Assembly (NCBI RefSeq): GCF_000223985.1
Contig: NZ_AFWV01000005.1
Span: 297,076 to 361,075, forward strand
Direction: 5' to 3'
From: Thiocapsa marina 5811
Lineage (GTDB): Bacteria; Pseudomonadota; Gammaproteobacteria; Chromatiales; Chromatiaceae
DNA: 64,000 nucleotides
Part shown: positions 46,322 to 55,270 of the stretch, piece by piece
Numbering within the stretch: the stretch's first letter is position 1
How the letters are laid out: each line of letters opens with the position of its first letter
Program-made: the position numbers and the translations under genes
Notes under the pieces: generated by a model
What the model saw: only the letters and a program-made list of their open reading frames with translations
Told to the model about the DNA's origin: nothing
Database searches by the model: none

Positions 46322-47302
46322 ATGTGGGCACGTACGTCACGACACCGACCGCGTTCTTTGCGCGGTCTACTCGTCGCAATATGTCTTTTCCTTCCGTTCT
46401 CCGCGGCAGTCGGCAGGAGCGATCCACCGTGTCCCTTCGAGCCGGTCAGCAACCGGATCGCGGTCATCGTCGGTTCCGATCACCAAAGCTGCCCTCTGCG
46501 GTCGGTGGAACATCCGCTGACCAATCCCGCTGCCATCATTGGTGAAACCGGCGTCATCCTGAGTGACCCCGGCAGCAGCCTGCAGACTGGCCGCTTGGTG
46601 TTGGAGCGCCTGCAGGAGATCACCGACAAGCCCGTTGTCGCCGTCTTCAACTCCCACATTCACGGGCTGTATTGGCTGGGTAACCAAGCCATCAGAGAAC
46701 GGTATCCCGGTGTGCCTATTTACGCCCATGCGCGCATGATCGAGCGCATCCTTCAGGGGGAAGGGGACTTCTGGGTCCAAGCCGTCACTGGCGATCATGA
46801 CGGTGAGAAGACCGAGTTCGTCGTCCCTGACCATCCGCTGCGTGGCGGCGAAACGCTGACGCTGGGCGGTATCGAGATCAAGGTGCATCACTTCGGCCAT
46901 GGGCATACCGACCATGATCTGGTGGTCGAGGTGCCGCAAGAGGGCGCCGTCTTCCTCGGCGGTTTGGTCGTCGAGCCCGAAGTACCCTCACAGGGCGTGC
47001 CCCGTGATGCCAACTTCCAAGGACAGATCGCCGCAACTCAGGAAGCCATCGCGCTGCACGCCGATGTCTACATCCCCGGGCGCGGCCAGCCCGCCGGAGA
47101 TGCCATGCCCAAGCGCGCGTTGGCCTTTCTGACAGCGCTGTACGACGGCACTGCCGCCGGTTATGACGCCGGATTGGCCGATTTCGAGGTGACCGAACAG
47201 CTCAAAGAGGATCTGGGGGCGTATCAACAATGGTACGACTTCGACCAACTCGGTGGCGTCATCAGCCAGATGTATCTGCAGATCGAACAAGACCAGTTCT
47301 AA
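46322..47302 (+). CDS. Metallo-beta-lactamase-fold hydrolase with altered metal motif, exported
   Basis: 326 residues from the ATG at 46322, after GGAGG. A signal peptide (LLVAICLFLPFSAAVG) precedes an MBL fold: GVILSDPGSS, FNSHIHGLYWLGNQAIRERYPGVPIYAHARMI, FGHGHTDHDLVV, GGLVVEPEVP. The usual HxHxDH reads HIHGLY, so Asp and His that complete metal site 2 are replaced by Leu and Tyr. The enzyme may bind one zinc or have lost activity. A histidine-phosphatase gene follows by 28 bp, so both may act on one periplasmic substrate. Confidence 0.82.
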   Translation: MWARTSRHRPRSLRGLLVAICLFLPFSAAVGRSDPPCPFEPVSNRIAVIVGSDHQSCPLRSVEHPLTNPAAIIGETGVILSDPGSSLQTGRLVLERLQEITDKPVVAVFNSHIHGLYWLGNQAIRERYPGVPIYAHARMIERILQGEGDFWVQAVTGDHDGEKTEFVVPDHPLRGGETLTLGGIEIKVHHFGHGHTDHDLVVEVPQEGAVFLGGLVVEPEVPSQGVPRDANFQGQIAATQEAIALHADVYIPGRGQPAGDAMPKRALAFLTALYDGTAAGYDAGLADFEVTEQLKEDLGAYQQWYDFDQLGGVISQMYLQIEQDQF

Positions 47303-47330
47303 CGTCGCTTCTACAACAAGGGTCCAGATC

Positions 47331-47933
47331 ATGAGAAGCCGATTCAACGGCCGGCGTGCCTTCATATGGCTGTGCGGTGCCTGGGTGACCGTGCTCACGC
47401 CAACCACTTTCGCCATGGCTAGTGAGTCGCTGTGGGAAGCCCTGCAAGCGGGCGGCAAGGTGGTAGTGGTGCGTCACGCCCCAATCGAGCGCGGGCCGGG
47501 ACAACCAGACCCGCGTGTCCGCGACCCTTCCTGTCAGACCGAAGCCAAGCTATCCGCCTGGGGACGTCGGGACGCCGCCGAGTTCGGGCGTCGTTTTCGG
47601 GCGCATCAGGTTGCGGTGTCGCAGGTCCTTCACAGTCCCTTTTGCCGCACCACAGAGACCGCGACCATCGCCTTTGAGCATGCCACACCGTCCGGGTTTC
47701 TGGCTTTGATCGAAGAGATGCCACCAGCGGAGGCGGCGGCTCAGAGCCAGCACCTGCAGCAGATCACCAGCGCCCATGGTGGGCCTGGTAACTTGGTGTT
47801 GATCACTCATCGGCCAAACATCGCCGCGGTGTCATTCGAGCTGCTGGGTTACTTGGACGCGCTGGTGCTGGCACCCGATGGCGCGGGCGACTATGAGGAA
47901 CTCGGGGTTATCCGCTTTGCTGATAGCGACTGA
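47331..47933 (+). CDS. Histidine phosphatase superfamily protein, exported
   Basis: 200 residues from the ATG at 47331. A signal peptide (AFIWLCGAWVTVLTPTTFAMA) precedes the phosphatase fold. VVVVRHAPIERGPGQPDPRV holds the catalytic RH motif, SPFCRTTETA the second arginine and LVLITHRPNIAAV the second histidine. The substrate is unknown. It is coupled to the MBL-fold gene and both are predicted to be periplasmic. Confidence 0.85.
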   Translation: MRSRFNGRRAFIWLCGAWVTVLTPTTFAMASESLWEALQAGGKVVVVRHAPIERGPGQPDPRVRDPSCQTEAKLSAWGRRDAAEFGRRFRAHQVAVSQVLHSPFCRTTETATIAFEHATPSGFLALIEEMPPAEAAAQSQHLQQITSAHGGPGNLVLITHRPNIAAVSFELLGYLDALVLAPDGAGDYEELGVIRFADSD

Positions 47934-48566
47934 CCTATGAGCCTCGGCGAGGCCGAGGTGCCCTGCAGGATCGGACCGTCTCCCTGGAAGCGGGCTAGCC
48001 TCCCTCCTCATTGATCTGCTCTGGAGCCTTCCCCGCAGTGACCGTTATGACGCGGCGTGCAGTCGTTCTGGTTTGTAATGCCTGTTTCCCTTATGGGTCG
48101 TGACCGGTCCGGCAGTCGCCGGCTCGCGGGTGACCGGTATCAGGATCGAAGAGTCACTCGCTTCCGGTTGATGGGAGACGGCTCCTGGCCGACTGCCTGC
48201 GCTCGGCGAGAGGCGGCGGGGCTTCTACTTGGCTTGCCTCTGCGGACGTGGGGCGTCGCGGGCCGAACCGGCGGTTGGGCGAGATCCTAAGCAACAACCC
48301 GTCGAGGTCGTATCGCCACAACCGCTGTAGGGCGTCAGTAAAATGGGTGCTCCAGCGGTGGTAGCAACTCCGGGTCAATCCTCAGCACGATGCGCCTTGC
48401 TTGGCCGGGGGTGGAGCGACCCTCGTTGTTCCAGCCGGACGAGCGTCGAGTGCTCCGAGGGTGGTGACATGACTGTAGGGCCTACACATGCGACGGCGCA
48501 CGGGTGCCTTGGCGACCGGTGCGGTACGCTACGGACGGACCCTTGGGCCTGATAAAGAAGGTCACC
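47934..48566. other. 633-bp gap without a supported gene
   Basis: A 7-bp perfect hairpin CCTCGGC/GCCGAGG (47942-47958) follows the phosphatase stop and may end its transcript. The remainder carries only random frames. Confidence 0.45.
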
Positions 48567-49004
48567 GTGAGCTACTCGACCCGCATCTATATCCTCGGAC
48601 CGGACGACACCCTGTATCGACTGGCCAGCGCGAAGTTCTCCCGCATGGTCGATGACCCGACGAGACATCGAGTGGAGCGCTTCGCGGGCCAGCGCGTGCG
48701 GATGGCCGAGGTGATCGTGGAGGTGCGTGATCGGGCACCCTGCGCCGTCGTCCGGCTCGTTTACGAAATGCTCGGGTTCGATGCCGAAGGGCGGTTGGAC
48801 CGCGACGCGTTCATACGCCGGAACGCGGCGTTGGCGGAACTGGCCATGAATTCCGTGATACCTCGAATGGTGGACGTGGAGAAAGCCGTGGTTGACGCCG
48901 GCAGCCGCTTCGTCGCGCGCGGGGGAACCTGGCATCCTTCCGCGGCCCTGGACCAGGAGTTTCTGCGCGCAGCGCTCGACGAGACGCCGTGCAAGCGGCT
49001 CTAG
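48567..49004 (+). CDS. Hypothetical protein (145 aa)
   Basis: 145 residues from a GTG at 48567 behind AAGAAGG. It reads as a compact soluble domain: STRIYILGPDDTLYRLASAKFSRMVDDPTRHRVERFAGQRVRMAEVIVEVRD, VRLVYEMLGFDAEGRLDRDAF, then a helical tail with RFVARGGTWHPSAALDQEFLRAA. The motif is conserved in style, but I cannot name the family. It is convergent with the P450 gene. Confidence 0.7.
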   Translation: MSYSTRIYILGPDDTLYRLASAKFSRMVDDPTRHRVERFAGQRVRMAEVIVEVRDRAPCAVVRLVYEMLGFDAEGRLDRDAFIRRNAALAELAMNSVIPRMVDVEKAVVDAGSRFVARGGTWHPSAALDQEFLRAALDETPCKRL

Positions 49005-49091
49005 CGCGATCGGGCTCAGGCGTCGGAGAACGCACTGACCTGGGGGCTACAGGCGCTGCCTTCCGGGTTGCGCGACGGGGAGTGGCGCAAA

Positions 49092-50456
49092 TCAGTCCGC
49101 CTCGCGGGACGGCCTGCGCCGGTGCAGGCGCAGCGGCATGCCGCCTTTGGGCCCGAGCGTGATCTGCGGCTCCAATTCAAGTTGCTGGTTCGGATGCAGG
49201 AGCTCGAACCGGTAGTGCTGCCCGATGGTCGCCAGGATCAGCGGGCCTTCGACCGACGCGAACTGGTTGCCGATACAGATGTGCGGGCCGCCTCCGAAGG
49301 GGAAATACTTGAACGTGTGCCAGCCGAGCTCGGCATTGTCGGCAAAGCGCTCGGGATCGAAGCGTTCAGGATCCTCCCAAAGCTCGGGGTGACGATGCAT
49401 GGCGTAGGGGCTCGTCATCAGGACGCTGTTCGCCGCAATGCGGTGTCCGCCGATCTCGAGTGGCTCGGCGGCGGCGCGCATCAACAGATAGGCGGCCGGG
49501 TAGAGCCGCAATGCCTCCTTGAAGACCATCCGGGTATACGGCAGACGCTCCAGATCATCGAATCCGGGCAGTCGCCCGCCCAAGACCGCGTCGATCTCCG
49601 CGTGGAAACGCGCCGCGATCTCCGGCTGGCGCGCCCGGTGATACCACACATACGTGAGCGTCAGGGCCGTGGTGTCGTACCCGGCAAGATAGAGCGTGAG
49701 CACCTCCGCGCGGATCTCCTCGTCGGAGAGGCGCGCGCCGGTGTCGGCGTCGGTCATGTGCACCATCAGGGTCAGGAGGTCGTCGCCGTCCGCACCGCTC
49801 GCGCGACGCCGGTGGATCGCCTCCGAGACGATGCGGCCGAGCGTCTCGGAGAGTGCCCGCTGTCGGCGATGCTCCGGGGTCGGGAGCCAATCCGGGATCG
49901 GTAGCAGGCGGTCGAACTGGGTCGTGGCAATGGTCTGCAAGGCCGGAACCGTGGCGGCCACTGTTTCGGTATGGGCGGTGCTGTCGACCCTGAAGAGTGC
50001 CTCGGTGATGATCGACAGCGTGACCCCGTCCATCTCTTGTTCCACATCCGCCTCCTGTCCGTCGTGCCAGCGCTCGGTCAGGGCGAGCGCGTGACGCACC
50101 ATGCTGTCGGCATAGCCGCGCACCTGCTGCAGGTGCAGGGCGGGGGCGATCATGCGGCGATGGCGTTTCCACGCCTCGCCTTCGCTGGTCAGGAGCCCGA
50201 CCCCCAGGGTCTTCTCGAGGATTCTGCGCACGAGTGGATCCCGCGTCAGATGCCGATGCTTTGCCACCAGCATGTCGCGGATGAGATCCGGATGGGAGAG
50301 CAGATAGACACGCCTGGGGCCGAGACGGAATCCGACGATCGGCGCGATCCGGGCGCTTTCGGCGAGGAAGCCGAGCCGATCCTCGCGAAAGGCCTGCAGA
50401 CAACCGGTGAGCCAATGGCCCCTGCGCTCGACCAGTGTATACGTCGCGCTGCTCAT
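49092..50456 (-). CDS. Cytochrome P450
   Basis: 454 residues from the ATG at 50456. All hallmarks are present: I-helix oxygen-activation LAGYDTTAL, K-helix ExxR in KEALRLYP, and the heme loop FGGGPHICIG with cysteine ligand. The sequence resembles bacterial CYP102/CYP110-like fatty-acid or alkane hydroxylases more than steroid types, but the substrate is not decidable. No ferredoxin or reductase gene is adjacent, so electrons must come from elsewhere. It is cargo between the cassette genes and dinB. Confidence 0.9.
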   Translation of the reverse strand: MSSATYTLVERRGHWLTGCLQAFREDRLGFLAESARIAPIVGFRLGPRRVYLLSHPDLIRDMLVAKHRHLTRDPLVRRILEKTLGVGLLTSEGEAWKRHRRMIAPALHLQQVRGYADSMVRHALALTERWHDGQEADVEQEMDGVTLSIITEALFRVDSTAHTETVAATVPALQTIATTQFDRLLPIPDWLPTPEHRRQRALSETLGRIVSEAIHRRRASGADGDDLLTLMVHMTDADTGARLSDEEIRAEVLTLYLAGYDTTALTLTYVWYHRARQPEIAARFHAEIDAVLGGRLPGFDDLERLPYTRMVFKEALRLYPAAYLLMRAAAEPLEIGGHRIAANSVLMTSPYAMHRHPELWEDPERFDPERFADNAELGWHTFKYFPFGGGPHICIGNQFASVEGPLILATIGQHYRFELLHPNQQLELEPQITLGPKGGMPLRLHRRRPSREAD

Positions 50457-50609
50457 GTCGGCCTTTCCTCCCGTGTCCAAGCGGTCTGCTCTCCGGTGCG
50501 CGGGGTGACAGCAGCAAGGGTGTTGGCGAGCAGCGCCTTTACAAGCGCTCGGCATCCGCGTCGAACCGCCCGGGAGAAGCTTCTTGTCAACGACAGGGTC
50601 GATGCATCG

Positions 50610-51788
50610 CTACGGCCGCCGAGAGAGTCCACGCTGAATGCAGTGCCTGCCGAAGCGACGTCGGATCGCATCGAGCGTCGCGTCGAGACGATCATCCGCG
50701 TGATCGCCCTCGCGGATCTCCAGGTCCGCGAACAGATCCGGCTGCACGGGCGCCTGCGCCCAGCCGGAGAGACCCAGACCGATCAGCCGCACCGCCCGAC
50801 CGGCATGGGTGTCGGCCCGGTACAGGTCCCAGGCCGTATCGAAGATGACCCGATCGTCCGCGCTCGGTGTCGCCAGGGTCCGGGAGCGGGTATGGGTCTC
50901 GAAGGGATGCAGGCGGATCTTCAAGGTGACCAACGTGCCCTTGCGCGCGGCGTGTCGGGCCAGGTAGCCGACCTCCTGCGCGGCCCAACGCAGGGTGTCC
51001 CGCAGCACCTCGGTGTCCACGACATCCTCGGCGAAGGTCGTCTCCTTGGAGATCGATTTCCGTTCGGTGGCCGGATGGACCCGGTCGTCGGCGATCCCGT
51101 TCGACTGCAGATGCACCTGCGTGCCGGTGCGTGCGCCCAAGCGTCGGCGCAGATCCTCCAGCGGCCGGCAACGCACGTCGCCGACCGTCCGCAAGCCGGC
51201 CTGTTCGAGTCGACGGGCCGCGACGGCGCCGACGCCGCGCAGGGCGGCGAGCGGCAGCGGATCCAGGAAGGCGCGGACCTCCTCGGGGCGCACCACCAGG
51301 AGTCCGTCCGGTTTGCGGGCGTCCGAGGCGAGCTTGGCGATCAGGCGGTTCGGACCGATGCCCACCGAGGCGGTCAGCCCGACCGCCTCGCGGATGGCCG
51401 CCTTGGTGCGCCGGGCGACGACCTCGGGCGGACCGATCAGCCGCTCCAACCCGGAGACATCCAGGTAAGCCTCGTCGATCGAAACCGGCTCGACGACCGG
51501 GGCGAGGGCGCCGAGCACCCGCATGATCTCCCGCGACACCTCGGCATAGCGCGCCATCTCCGGGCGCACGTAGACCGTCTCCGCCGGCAGACGGCGCACC
51601 GCCTCGGAAATCGGCATGGCCGAGTGCACGCCGAAGCGGCGCGCCTCGTAGGAGCAGGTGGCAACTACGCCGCGTCGACCCGGCTCGGCGCCGACGACGA
51701 GGGGACGTCCGCGCCACTCCGGGCGGTCGCGTTGCTCGACGGCGGCGTAGAAGGCGTCGAGATCGACGTGCATGACGAGGCGTGACAT
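50610..51788 (-). CDS. dinB: DNA polymerase IV (DinB)
   Basis: 392 residues from the ATG at 51788. Y-family signatures: MHVDLDAFYAAVEQ (catalytic Asp), PVSIDEAYLDVSGLE (catalytic DE), TASVGIGPNRLIAKLASDARKP, LRGVGAVAARRLEQAGLRTVGDV (HhH), and the little finger SISKETTFAEDV. Error-prone but accurate across some minor-groove adducts. It is the second Y-family polymerase on the island beside broken umuC. No CTG-N10-CAG box is visible upstream. Confidence 0.93.
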   Translation of the reverse strand: MSRLVMHVDLDAFYAAVEQRDRPEWRGRPLVVGAEPGRRGVVATCSYEARRFGVHSAMPISEAVRRLPAETVYVRPEMARYAEVSREIMRVLGALAPVVEPVSIDEAYLDVSGLERLIGPPEVVARRTKAAIREAVGLTASVGIGPNRLIAKLASDARKPDGLLVVRPEEVRAFLDPLPLAALRGVGAVAARRLEQAGLRTVGDVRCRPLEDLRRRLGARTGTQVHLQSNGIADDRVHPATERKSISKETTFAEDVVDTEVLRDTLRWAAQEVGYLARHAARKGTLVTLKIRLHPFETHTRSRTLATPSADDRVIFDTAWDLYRADTHAGRAVRLIGLGLSGWAQAPVQPDLFADLEIREGDHADDRLDATLDAIRRRFGRHCIQRGLSRRP

Positions 51789-51865
51789 GCGGCGATGGAT
51801 CCTCGGGTGCCGGGGTTCGAATTCGGCGCGCGGTCGACGCGACCGACGCCGATCCTGCGGCCATC

Positions 51866-53191
51866 TTACTCGACCACGTCGGCGAGCTTCATCGACACCC
51901 CGCGGTTGAGAATAAACTCCGCCCCGCGTCCCGCATCGACCTCGATCACAGGCAGCAGCTGCTCGGCCATGTCCAGATAGTAGTTCGCCAGACGATCCAT
52001 CGCCCCTCCGACGCCTTGTGCCGAGGCGGCACTCAGGGCTTGGGGCGTGAGCATGGACTGGAACTGCAGGTCCGTGCCGGTGCCGGTGTTGACCGGGATC
52101 GTCGGCATCCGGTTGAAGATCTGCGAGAAGGATTGCAGGAAGCCCGCCTGCAGCGCCTTGGCGAGCAGGACACCTTGTTTGGAGACCACCCGCCCGCGCA
52201 CCCCGACCTTGCCGTCCTCGCCCACCGCGTAGCCGTCGATGGGGATCTCGATCACGCCGCCGTCGTTGCGGATGCAGCTGAAGGTTTCCCCGCGCAGATA
52301 GGCCCGCTCGGAGGCCAGATCGCCGAAGCCGCCGACCAGCAGGAAGCACTCGCGCAGATCCGCGCGGACCCGGTTGGGCAGGATCGCCTGGTGTTTGACC
52401 CGGATCAGGGCCGGCACGGGATCCTTGCGGGCGTTCTGCCCGGTCGGCATGTCGATGCCGTTGAGCAGCACCCCCTTGAGGATGGCGCCGGCGGGGATAT
52501 AGACGGATCCCGGCTCGGGGGTGCCGGGGGGCGTCGCGGCGGGCGGCGCCGTCGAGGCCGGCGCGGCGACCGTGCGGATCTGCAAGGTGCGTCCCTGTGC
52601 TTGGGCGGGGACGGCGGAGGAGGGTGCGGCTCCCGGCATGGCCGGCGGTATCGTCGGCGGTCCGAACAGCGCCTCCATCGGCGCCGGTCGGTGCGGCTCC
52701 ACGGTGGTGGCGTCCGGCGCAGCCGGATCCGCATCGTCGAGCGGCTCCCGCTGCGGCAGTCCCGGCGGGTTCGCCGCCTGCCGCGCCTGCGCGGCGAGGG
52801 CCTCGCGCAGTTGATCGATCTCCCCGCGCAGCATCTCAAGCTCGCGTGCGTTGCCTAGGTCCCGCTCGGTTTGCGCCGGCCCGAGCGCGGGGTTGCTCGG
52901 TGCGGCGGTGGCGCCGCGCTCGAGGTTGCGTTGGACCTCGCTCATGCGCTTTTCCATGCGCTCCAGGCGATTGACCAGGGCCTCGATCCCGAGTTGCCGG
53001 GGATCCGCATCCGTGAGGATGTTGCGCACCAGGGTATCGCGCGGCGACGGCGAGTGCAGGCCCGGGGTCTGTGCAGGGGCGAACAGAAAGCTCCCGGCCG
53101 TGAGGACGGAGACCACGAAGACGCCGCCGCCGAGCGCGGCGACCCGCTTGGCGTTGGGCGAGAGCGTTTCCCAGTATCGATGCAGCATCAT
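51866..53191 (-). CDS. traB: TraB, F-type T4SS outer-core scaffold
   Basis: 441 residues; ATGA overlap with traK puts the start at 53191. A single N-terminal membrane helix (VAALGGGVFVVSVLTAGSFLF) is followed by a coiled coil (about 90-150), a Pro-rich periplasmic linker and the conserved TrbI/VirB10-like beta domain: VYIPAGAILKGVLLNGIDMPTG, PVPALIRVKHQAILPN, CFLLVGGFGDLASERAYLRGE, VRGRVVSKQG. It links inner and outer membranes in the transfer pore. In SXT/IncC elements traV and traA follow; here the next gene is dinB. Confidence 0.93.
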   Translation of the reverse strand: MMLHRYWETLSPNAKRVAALGGGVFVVSVLTAGSFLFAPAQTPGLHSPSPRDTLVRNILTDADPRQLGIEALVNRLERMEKRMSEVQRNLERGATAAPSNPALGPAQTERDLGNARELEMLRGEIDQLREALAAQARQAANPPGLPQREPLDDADPAAPDATTVEPHRPAPMEALFGPPTIPPAMPGAAPSSAVPAQAQGRTLQIRTVAAPASTAPPAATPPGTPEPGSVYIPAGAILKGVLLNGIDMPTGQNARKDPVPALIRVKHQAILPNRVRADLRECFLLVGGFGDLASERAYLRGETFSCIRNDGGVIEIPIDGYAVGEDGKVGVRGRVVSKQGVLLAKALQAGFLQSFSQIFNRMPTIPVNTGTGTDLQFQSMLTPQALSAASAQGVGGAMDRLANYYLDMAEQLLPVIEVDAGRGAEFILNRGVSMKLADVVE

Positions 53192-54195
53192 CGCGGCTGT
53201 CCGGGCGTGCGATGCGGTGGCGCGTCGCGGGCGAGGAGGAGAAAGACCTCGGTCTCCTCGCCTGGCGCGAGCACCCGGCGCGGCCAGGCGGCCATCGCGG
53301 CGACGGTGGCGGTCGCGGCATCCGGGCGGCAGGTGTCGTGCTCGAGCGTGATCGAATGCGCGGCGATGTTGACGACCCTGGCCTTGAGCAAGTCGGACGC
53401 CGGACCCTCGGCGCGCTCGCCGCTGCGCACCTTCAGCCCCTCGGCACAGCGCAGCTTCGTTCCTCCCGCACCTTTTGCGATCCGAAAGCCCGCCGGCATC
53501 CGACCTTGCGCCAGCGCGCGCAGCTGCTCGACCAGGTCCGAGACATACGCTGGCCCGTTGCCGTCGCCGTCCCGGTCCGAGGCGTTGGCCAGCATCGGCA
53601 TCACGGCCACCGGCTCGACCGCGGCGCGCGTTGCGGTCGGGTTCCCGGCACGCTTGCTCCGATACCCCGGTACCGTGAGGCGGACCTCGCGCGGCGGGAC
53701 ATACCGTGGGGCCAAGGTCAGTGCCAAGGCCAAAGTACTCCCTTGGCCGTCGCCGATGTACAGAGCCACCGGCTCTTCGGTATCGGTGGCGACATAGACC
53801 ACACTGCCGTCGACCTGGGTCGAGGCGTTCGAGACGGTGTGCACGACCGGGTCGGCAAAGGGCGTGACGATCCGGTTTAGGTGCCCGATGGCGATCTCGA
53901 TCAGCACCGTGGTGCCCGGCGTGACGGCGAGGTTGCGCGGACCCAGCTCCAGGGTCACCGGCAGGGTTCCGCCGGTGCGCCGAGCCGGCGTGGCTCCGCC
54001 GCCCATGACGGTGCGGATCAGGCCCTCGGGCGACGCCTCGGAGCGGGATGTCTGCAGGACCGAGGAGACGGCGCTCGGCGTGCACCCGGCATCGAGCAGC
54101 GTGCAGGGGACCGGGGGAATCTCGAAGGCCGGTTCGGCCTGTGCGCTCGAGGCGGCCAGGACGGCGGCGAGGATGGAGAGACGTCGGGTGATCAT
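53188..54195 (-). CDS. traK: TraK, F-type T4SS secretin-like protein
   Basis: 335 residues with a signal peptide (LSILAAVLAASSAQA). The mature protein is beta-rich with TVLIEIAIGHLNRIVTPFADP near residue 95, a TraK/VirB9 hallmark, and a C-terminal VFLLLARDA segment. It builds the outer-membrane-side ring with TraV and TraB. Starts and stops overlap traE and traB by ATGA, so translation is coupled. Confidence 0.9.
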   Translation of the reverse strand: MITRRLSILAAVLAASSAQAEPAFEIPPVPCTLLDAGCTPSAVSSVLQTSRSEASPEGLIRTVMGGGATPARRTGGTLPVTLELGPRNLAVTPGTTVLIEIAIGHLNRIVTPFADPVVHTVSNASTQVDGSVVYVATDTEEPVALYIGDGQGSTLALALTLAPRYVPPREVRLTVPGYRSKRAGNPTATRAAVEPVAVMPMLANASDRDGDGNGPAYVSDLVEQLRALAQGRMPAGFRIAKGAGGTKLRCAEGLKVRSGERAEGPASDLLKARVVNIAAHSITLEHDTCRPDAATATVAAMAAWPRRVLAPGEETEVFLLLARDAPPHRTPGQPR

Positions 54196-54788
54196 GTGTT
54201 CGCGTTCTCGGGGTGGGCATCGTGCGCGCTGCGCGGATCGCCGCGATACACCTCCAGGTGGGTGATCAGCGGGCGGTAGTTGCGGAACTCCACCCGCAAC
54301 TCGTAGGTGCGTCGGTTGAGCACGGGAGCGGCCGCCGGGCCTTCGGTCTTGTGCTGTCCGGTGACGAAGACGGTACGGGTGGCGGTGTCGTAGGCGATGG
54401 TTTGCGGGGCGAAGTGCATGGCGATGTTCTCGCGCTTGATCGCCTCGGTCTGATCGGCGATCGAGGCCATGACCTCCCGATGCAGCCCGCCGGCAAGCAG
54501 CGGATCCAGCACGCGCACGAGCCCGTCGACGGTGGTCGGGCCGACATTGCCGAGCAGCTGGGCGACGTAGACCCCCCAGGACTCCTCGACGGCCTGGCTG
54601 GCGTACTCGCGCGCGATCGTGACCTCGCCTTCCAGCACCGGCGGGACCAGCACCACGGTGCGCTCGACCTGACCGACCAGTCCGACCAGGATCAGGTTGG
54701 AAGCAACCAGGACCAGCACCGTGATGCGCCAGACCCGGTTCTCGAGTGTCGTGCCGCGCCAGGTGGAGAGGAAGTCGCCGAGGGTCAT
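54192..54788 (-). CDS. traE: TraE, F-type T4SS inner-membrane protein
   Basis: 198 residues from the ATG at 54788. One N-terminal helix (WRITVLVLVASNLILVGLVG) is followed by a VirB8-like periplasmic domain with LVPPVLEGEVTIAREYAS, WGVYVAQLLGNVGPTTVDGLVRVLDPLL and TVFVTGQHKT. The overlap with traL is ATGA. Known F-plasmid role: pilus assembly. Confidence 0.92.
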   Translation of the reverse strand: MTLGDFLSTWRGTTLENRVWRITVLVLVASNLILVGLVGQVERTVVLVPPVLEGEVTIAREYASQAVEESWGVYVAQLLGNVGPTTVDGLVRVLDPLLAGGLHREVMASIADQTEAIKRENIAMHFAPQTIAYDTATRTVFVTGQHKTEGPAAAPVLNRRTYELRVEFRNYRPLITHLEVYRGDPRSAHDAHPENANT

Positions 54789-55066
54789 GGCACGTAGTGC
54801 CGCGCGAAGGGATTGGGCGTGGAGCGTGCCCCGAGCGGCATGAGGCCGAACCAGTAGATCAGATGCAGGGCGTAGCCGTCGGCCCGGCGATCGCGAAACC
54901 GCCGGTAACCGTGCGAGAGCAGGGCGCCGAGCAGCACGGCGATGGTGAGCTGTCCGGCGAGGATGCCGGCGACGAGCGCCAGCACCAGCGGCATCAGATC
55001 GTCCATGCGCCACAACAGCAGCGTGGGCGGTTCGTCGATGTGGTGGGGAAAGTCGAGGGTCTCCAT
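54785..55066 (-). CDS. traL: TraL, F-type T4SS inner-membrane protein
   Basis: 93 residues from the ATG at 55066. A short acidic start (DFPHHIDEPPTLLLWRMDDLMPL) precedes two hydrophobic segments and YWFGLMPLGARSTPNPFARHYVP, all typical of TraL/VirB3-like proteins. First gene of the traLEKB operon; the 200-bp gap upstream is shared with the divergent TacAT module. Confidence 0.9.
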   Translation of the reverse strand: METLDFPHHIDEPPTLLLWRMDDLMPLVLALVAGILAGQLTIAVLLGALLSHGYRRFRDRRADGYALHLIYWFGLMPLGARSTPNPFARHYVP

Positions 55067-55225
55067 CGGGTGCCTGTGGCGCGGTCTTGACGTGAGCGCA
55101 TGGTGCGTCACGCCAAACCGGCCGACGACGGCGAAAACCCGCCATATACGCCCGCTTTGCCGCAGGTGGAACGGCGTCGCGATCGCCGTCACGGCGAGGA
55201 GGTGTCGCGACTCCGCGGTTTACAA

Positions 55226-55248
55226 TGTACGGATAATTTACGTACAAT
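55226..55248 (+). promoter_or_regulatory. Promoter/operator of the TacAT-type module
   Basis: A perfect inverted repeat TGTACG-N9-CGTACA (55226-55246) lies between a -35 TTTACA (55219-55224) and a -10 TACAAT (55243-55248) with 18-bp spacing. An RHH antitoxin bound here would block its own promoter. Confidence 0.7.
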
Positions 55249-55270
55249 CATCAAAGACACCGAGGACACC

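Noticed and set aside
48057..48500. Several frames between the phosphatase and the hypothetical gene
   Set aside because: Short, basic, mutually overlapping and without ribosome sites or family resemblance.
51866..54220. A 784-residue frame over traB and traK
   Set aside because: The real traB begins at 53191. The N-terminal half is the wrong frame of traK, as its Arg/Gly/Pro-rich composition shows.
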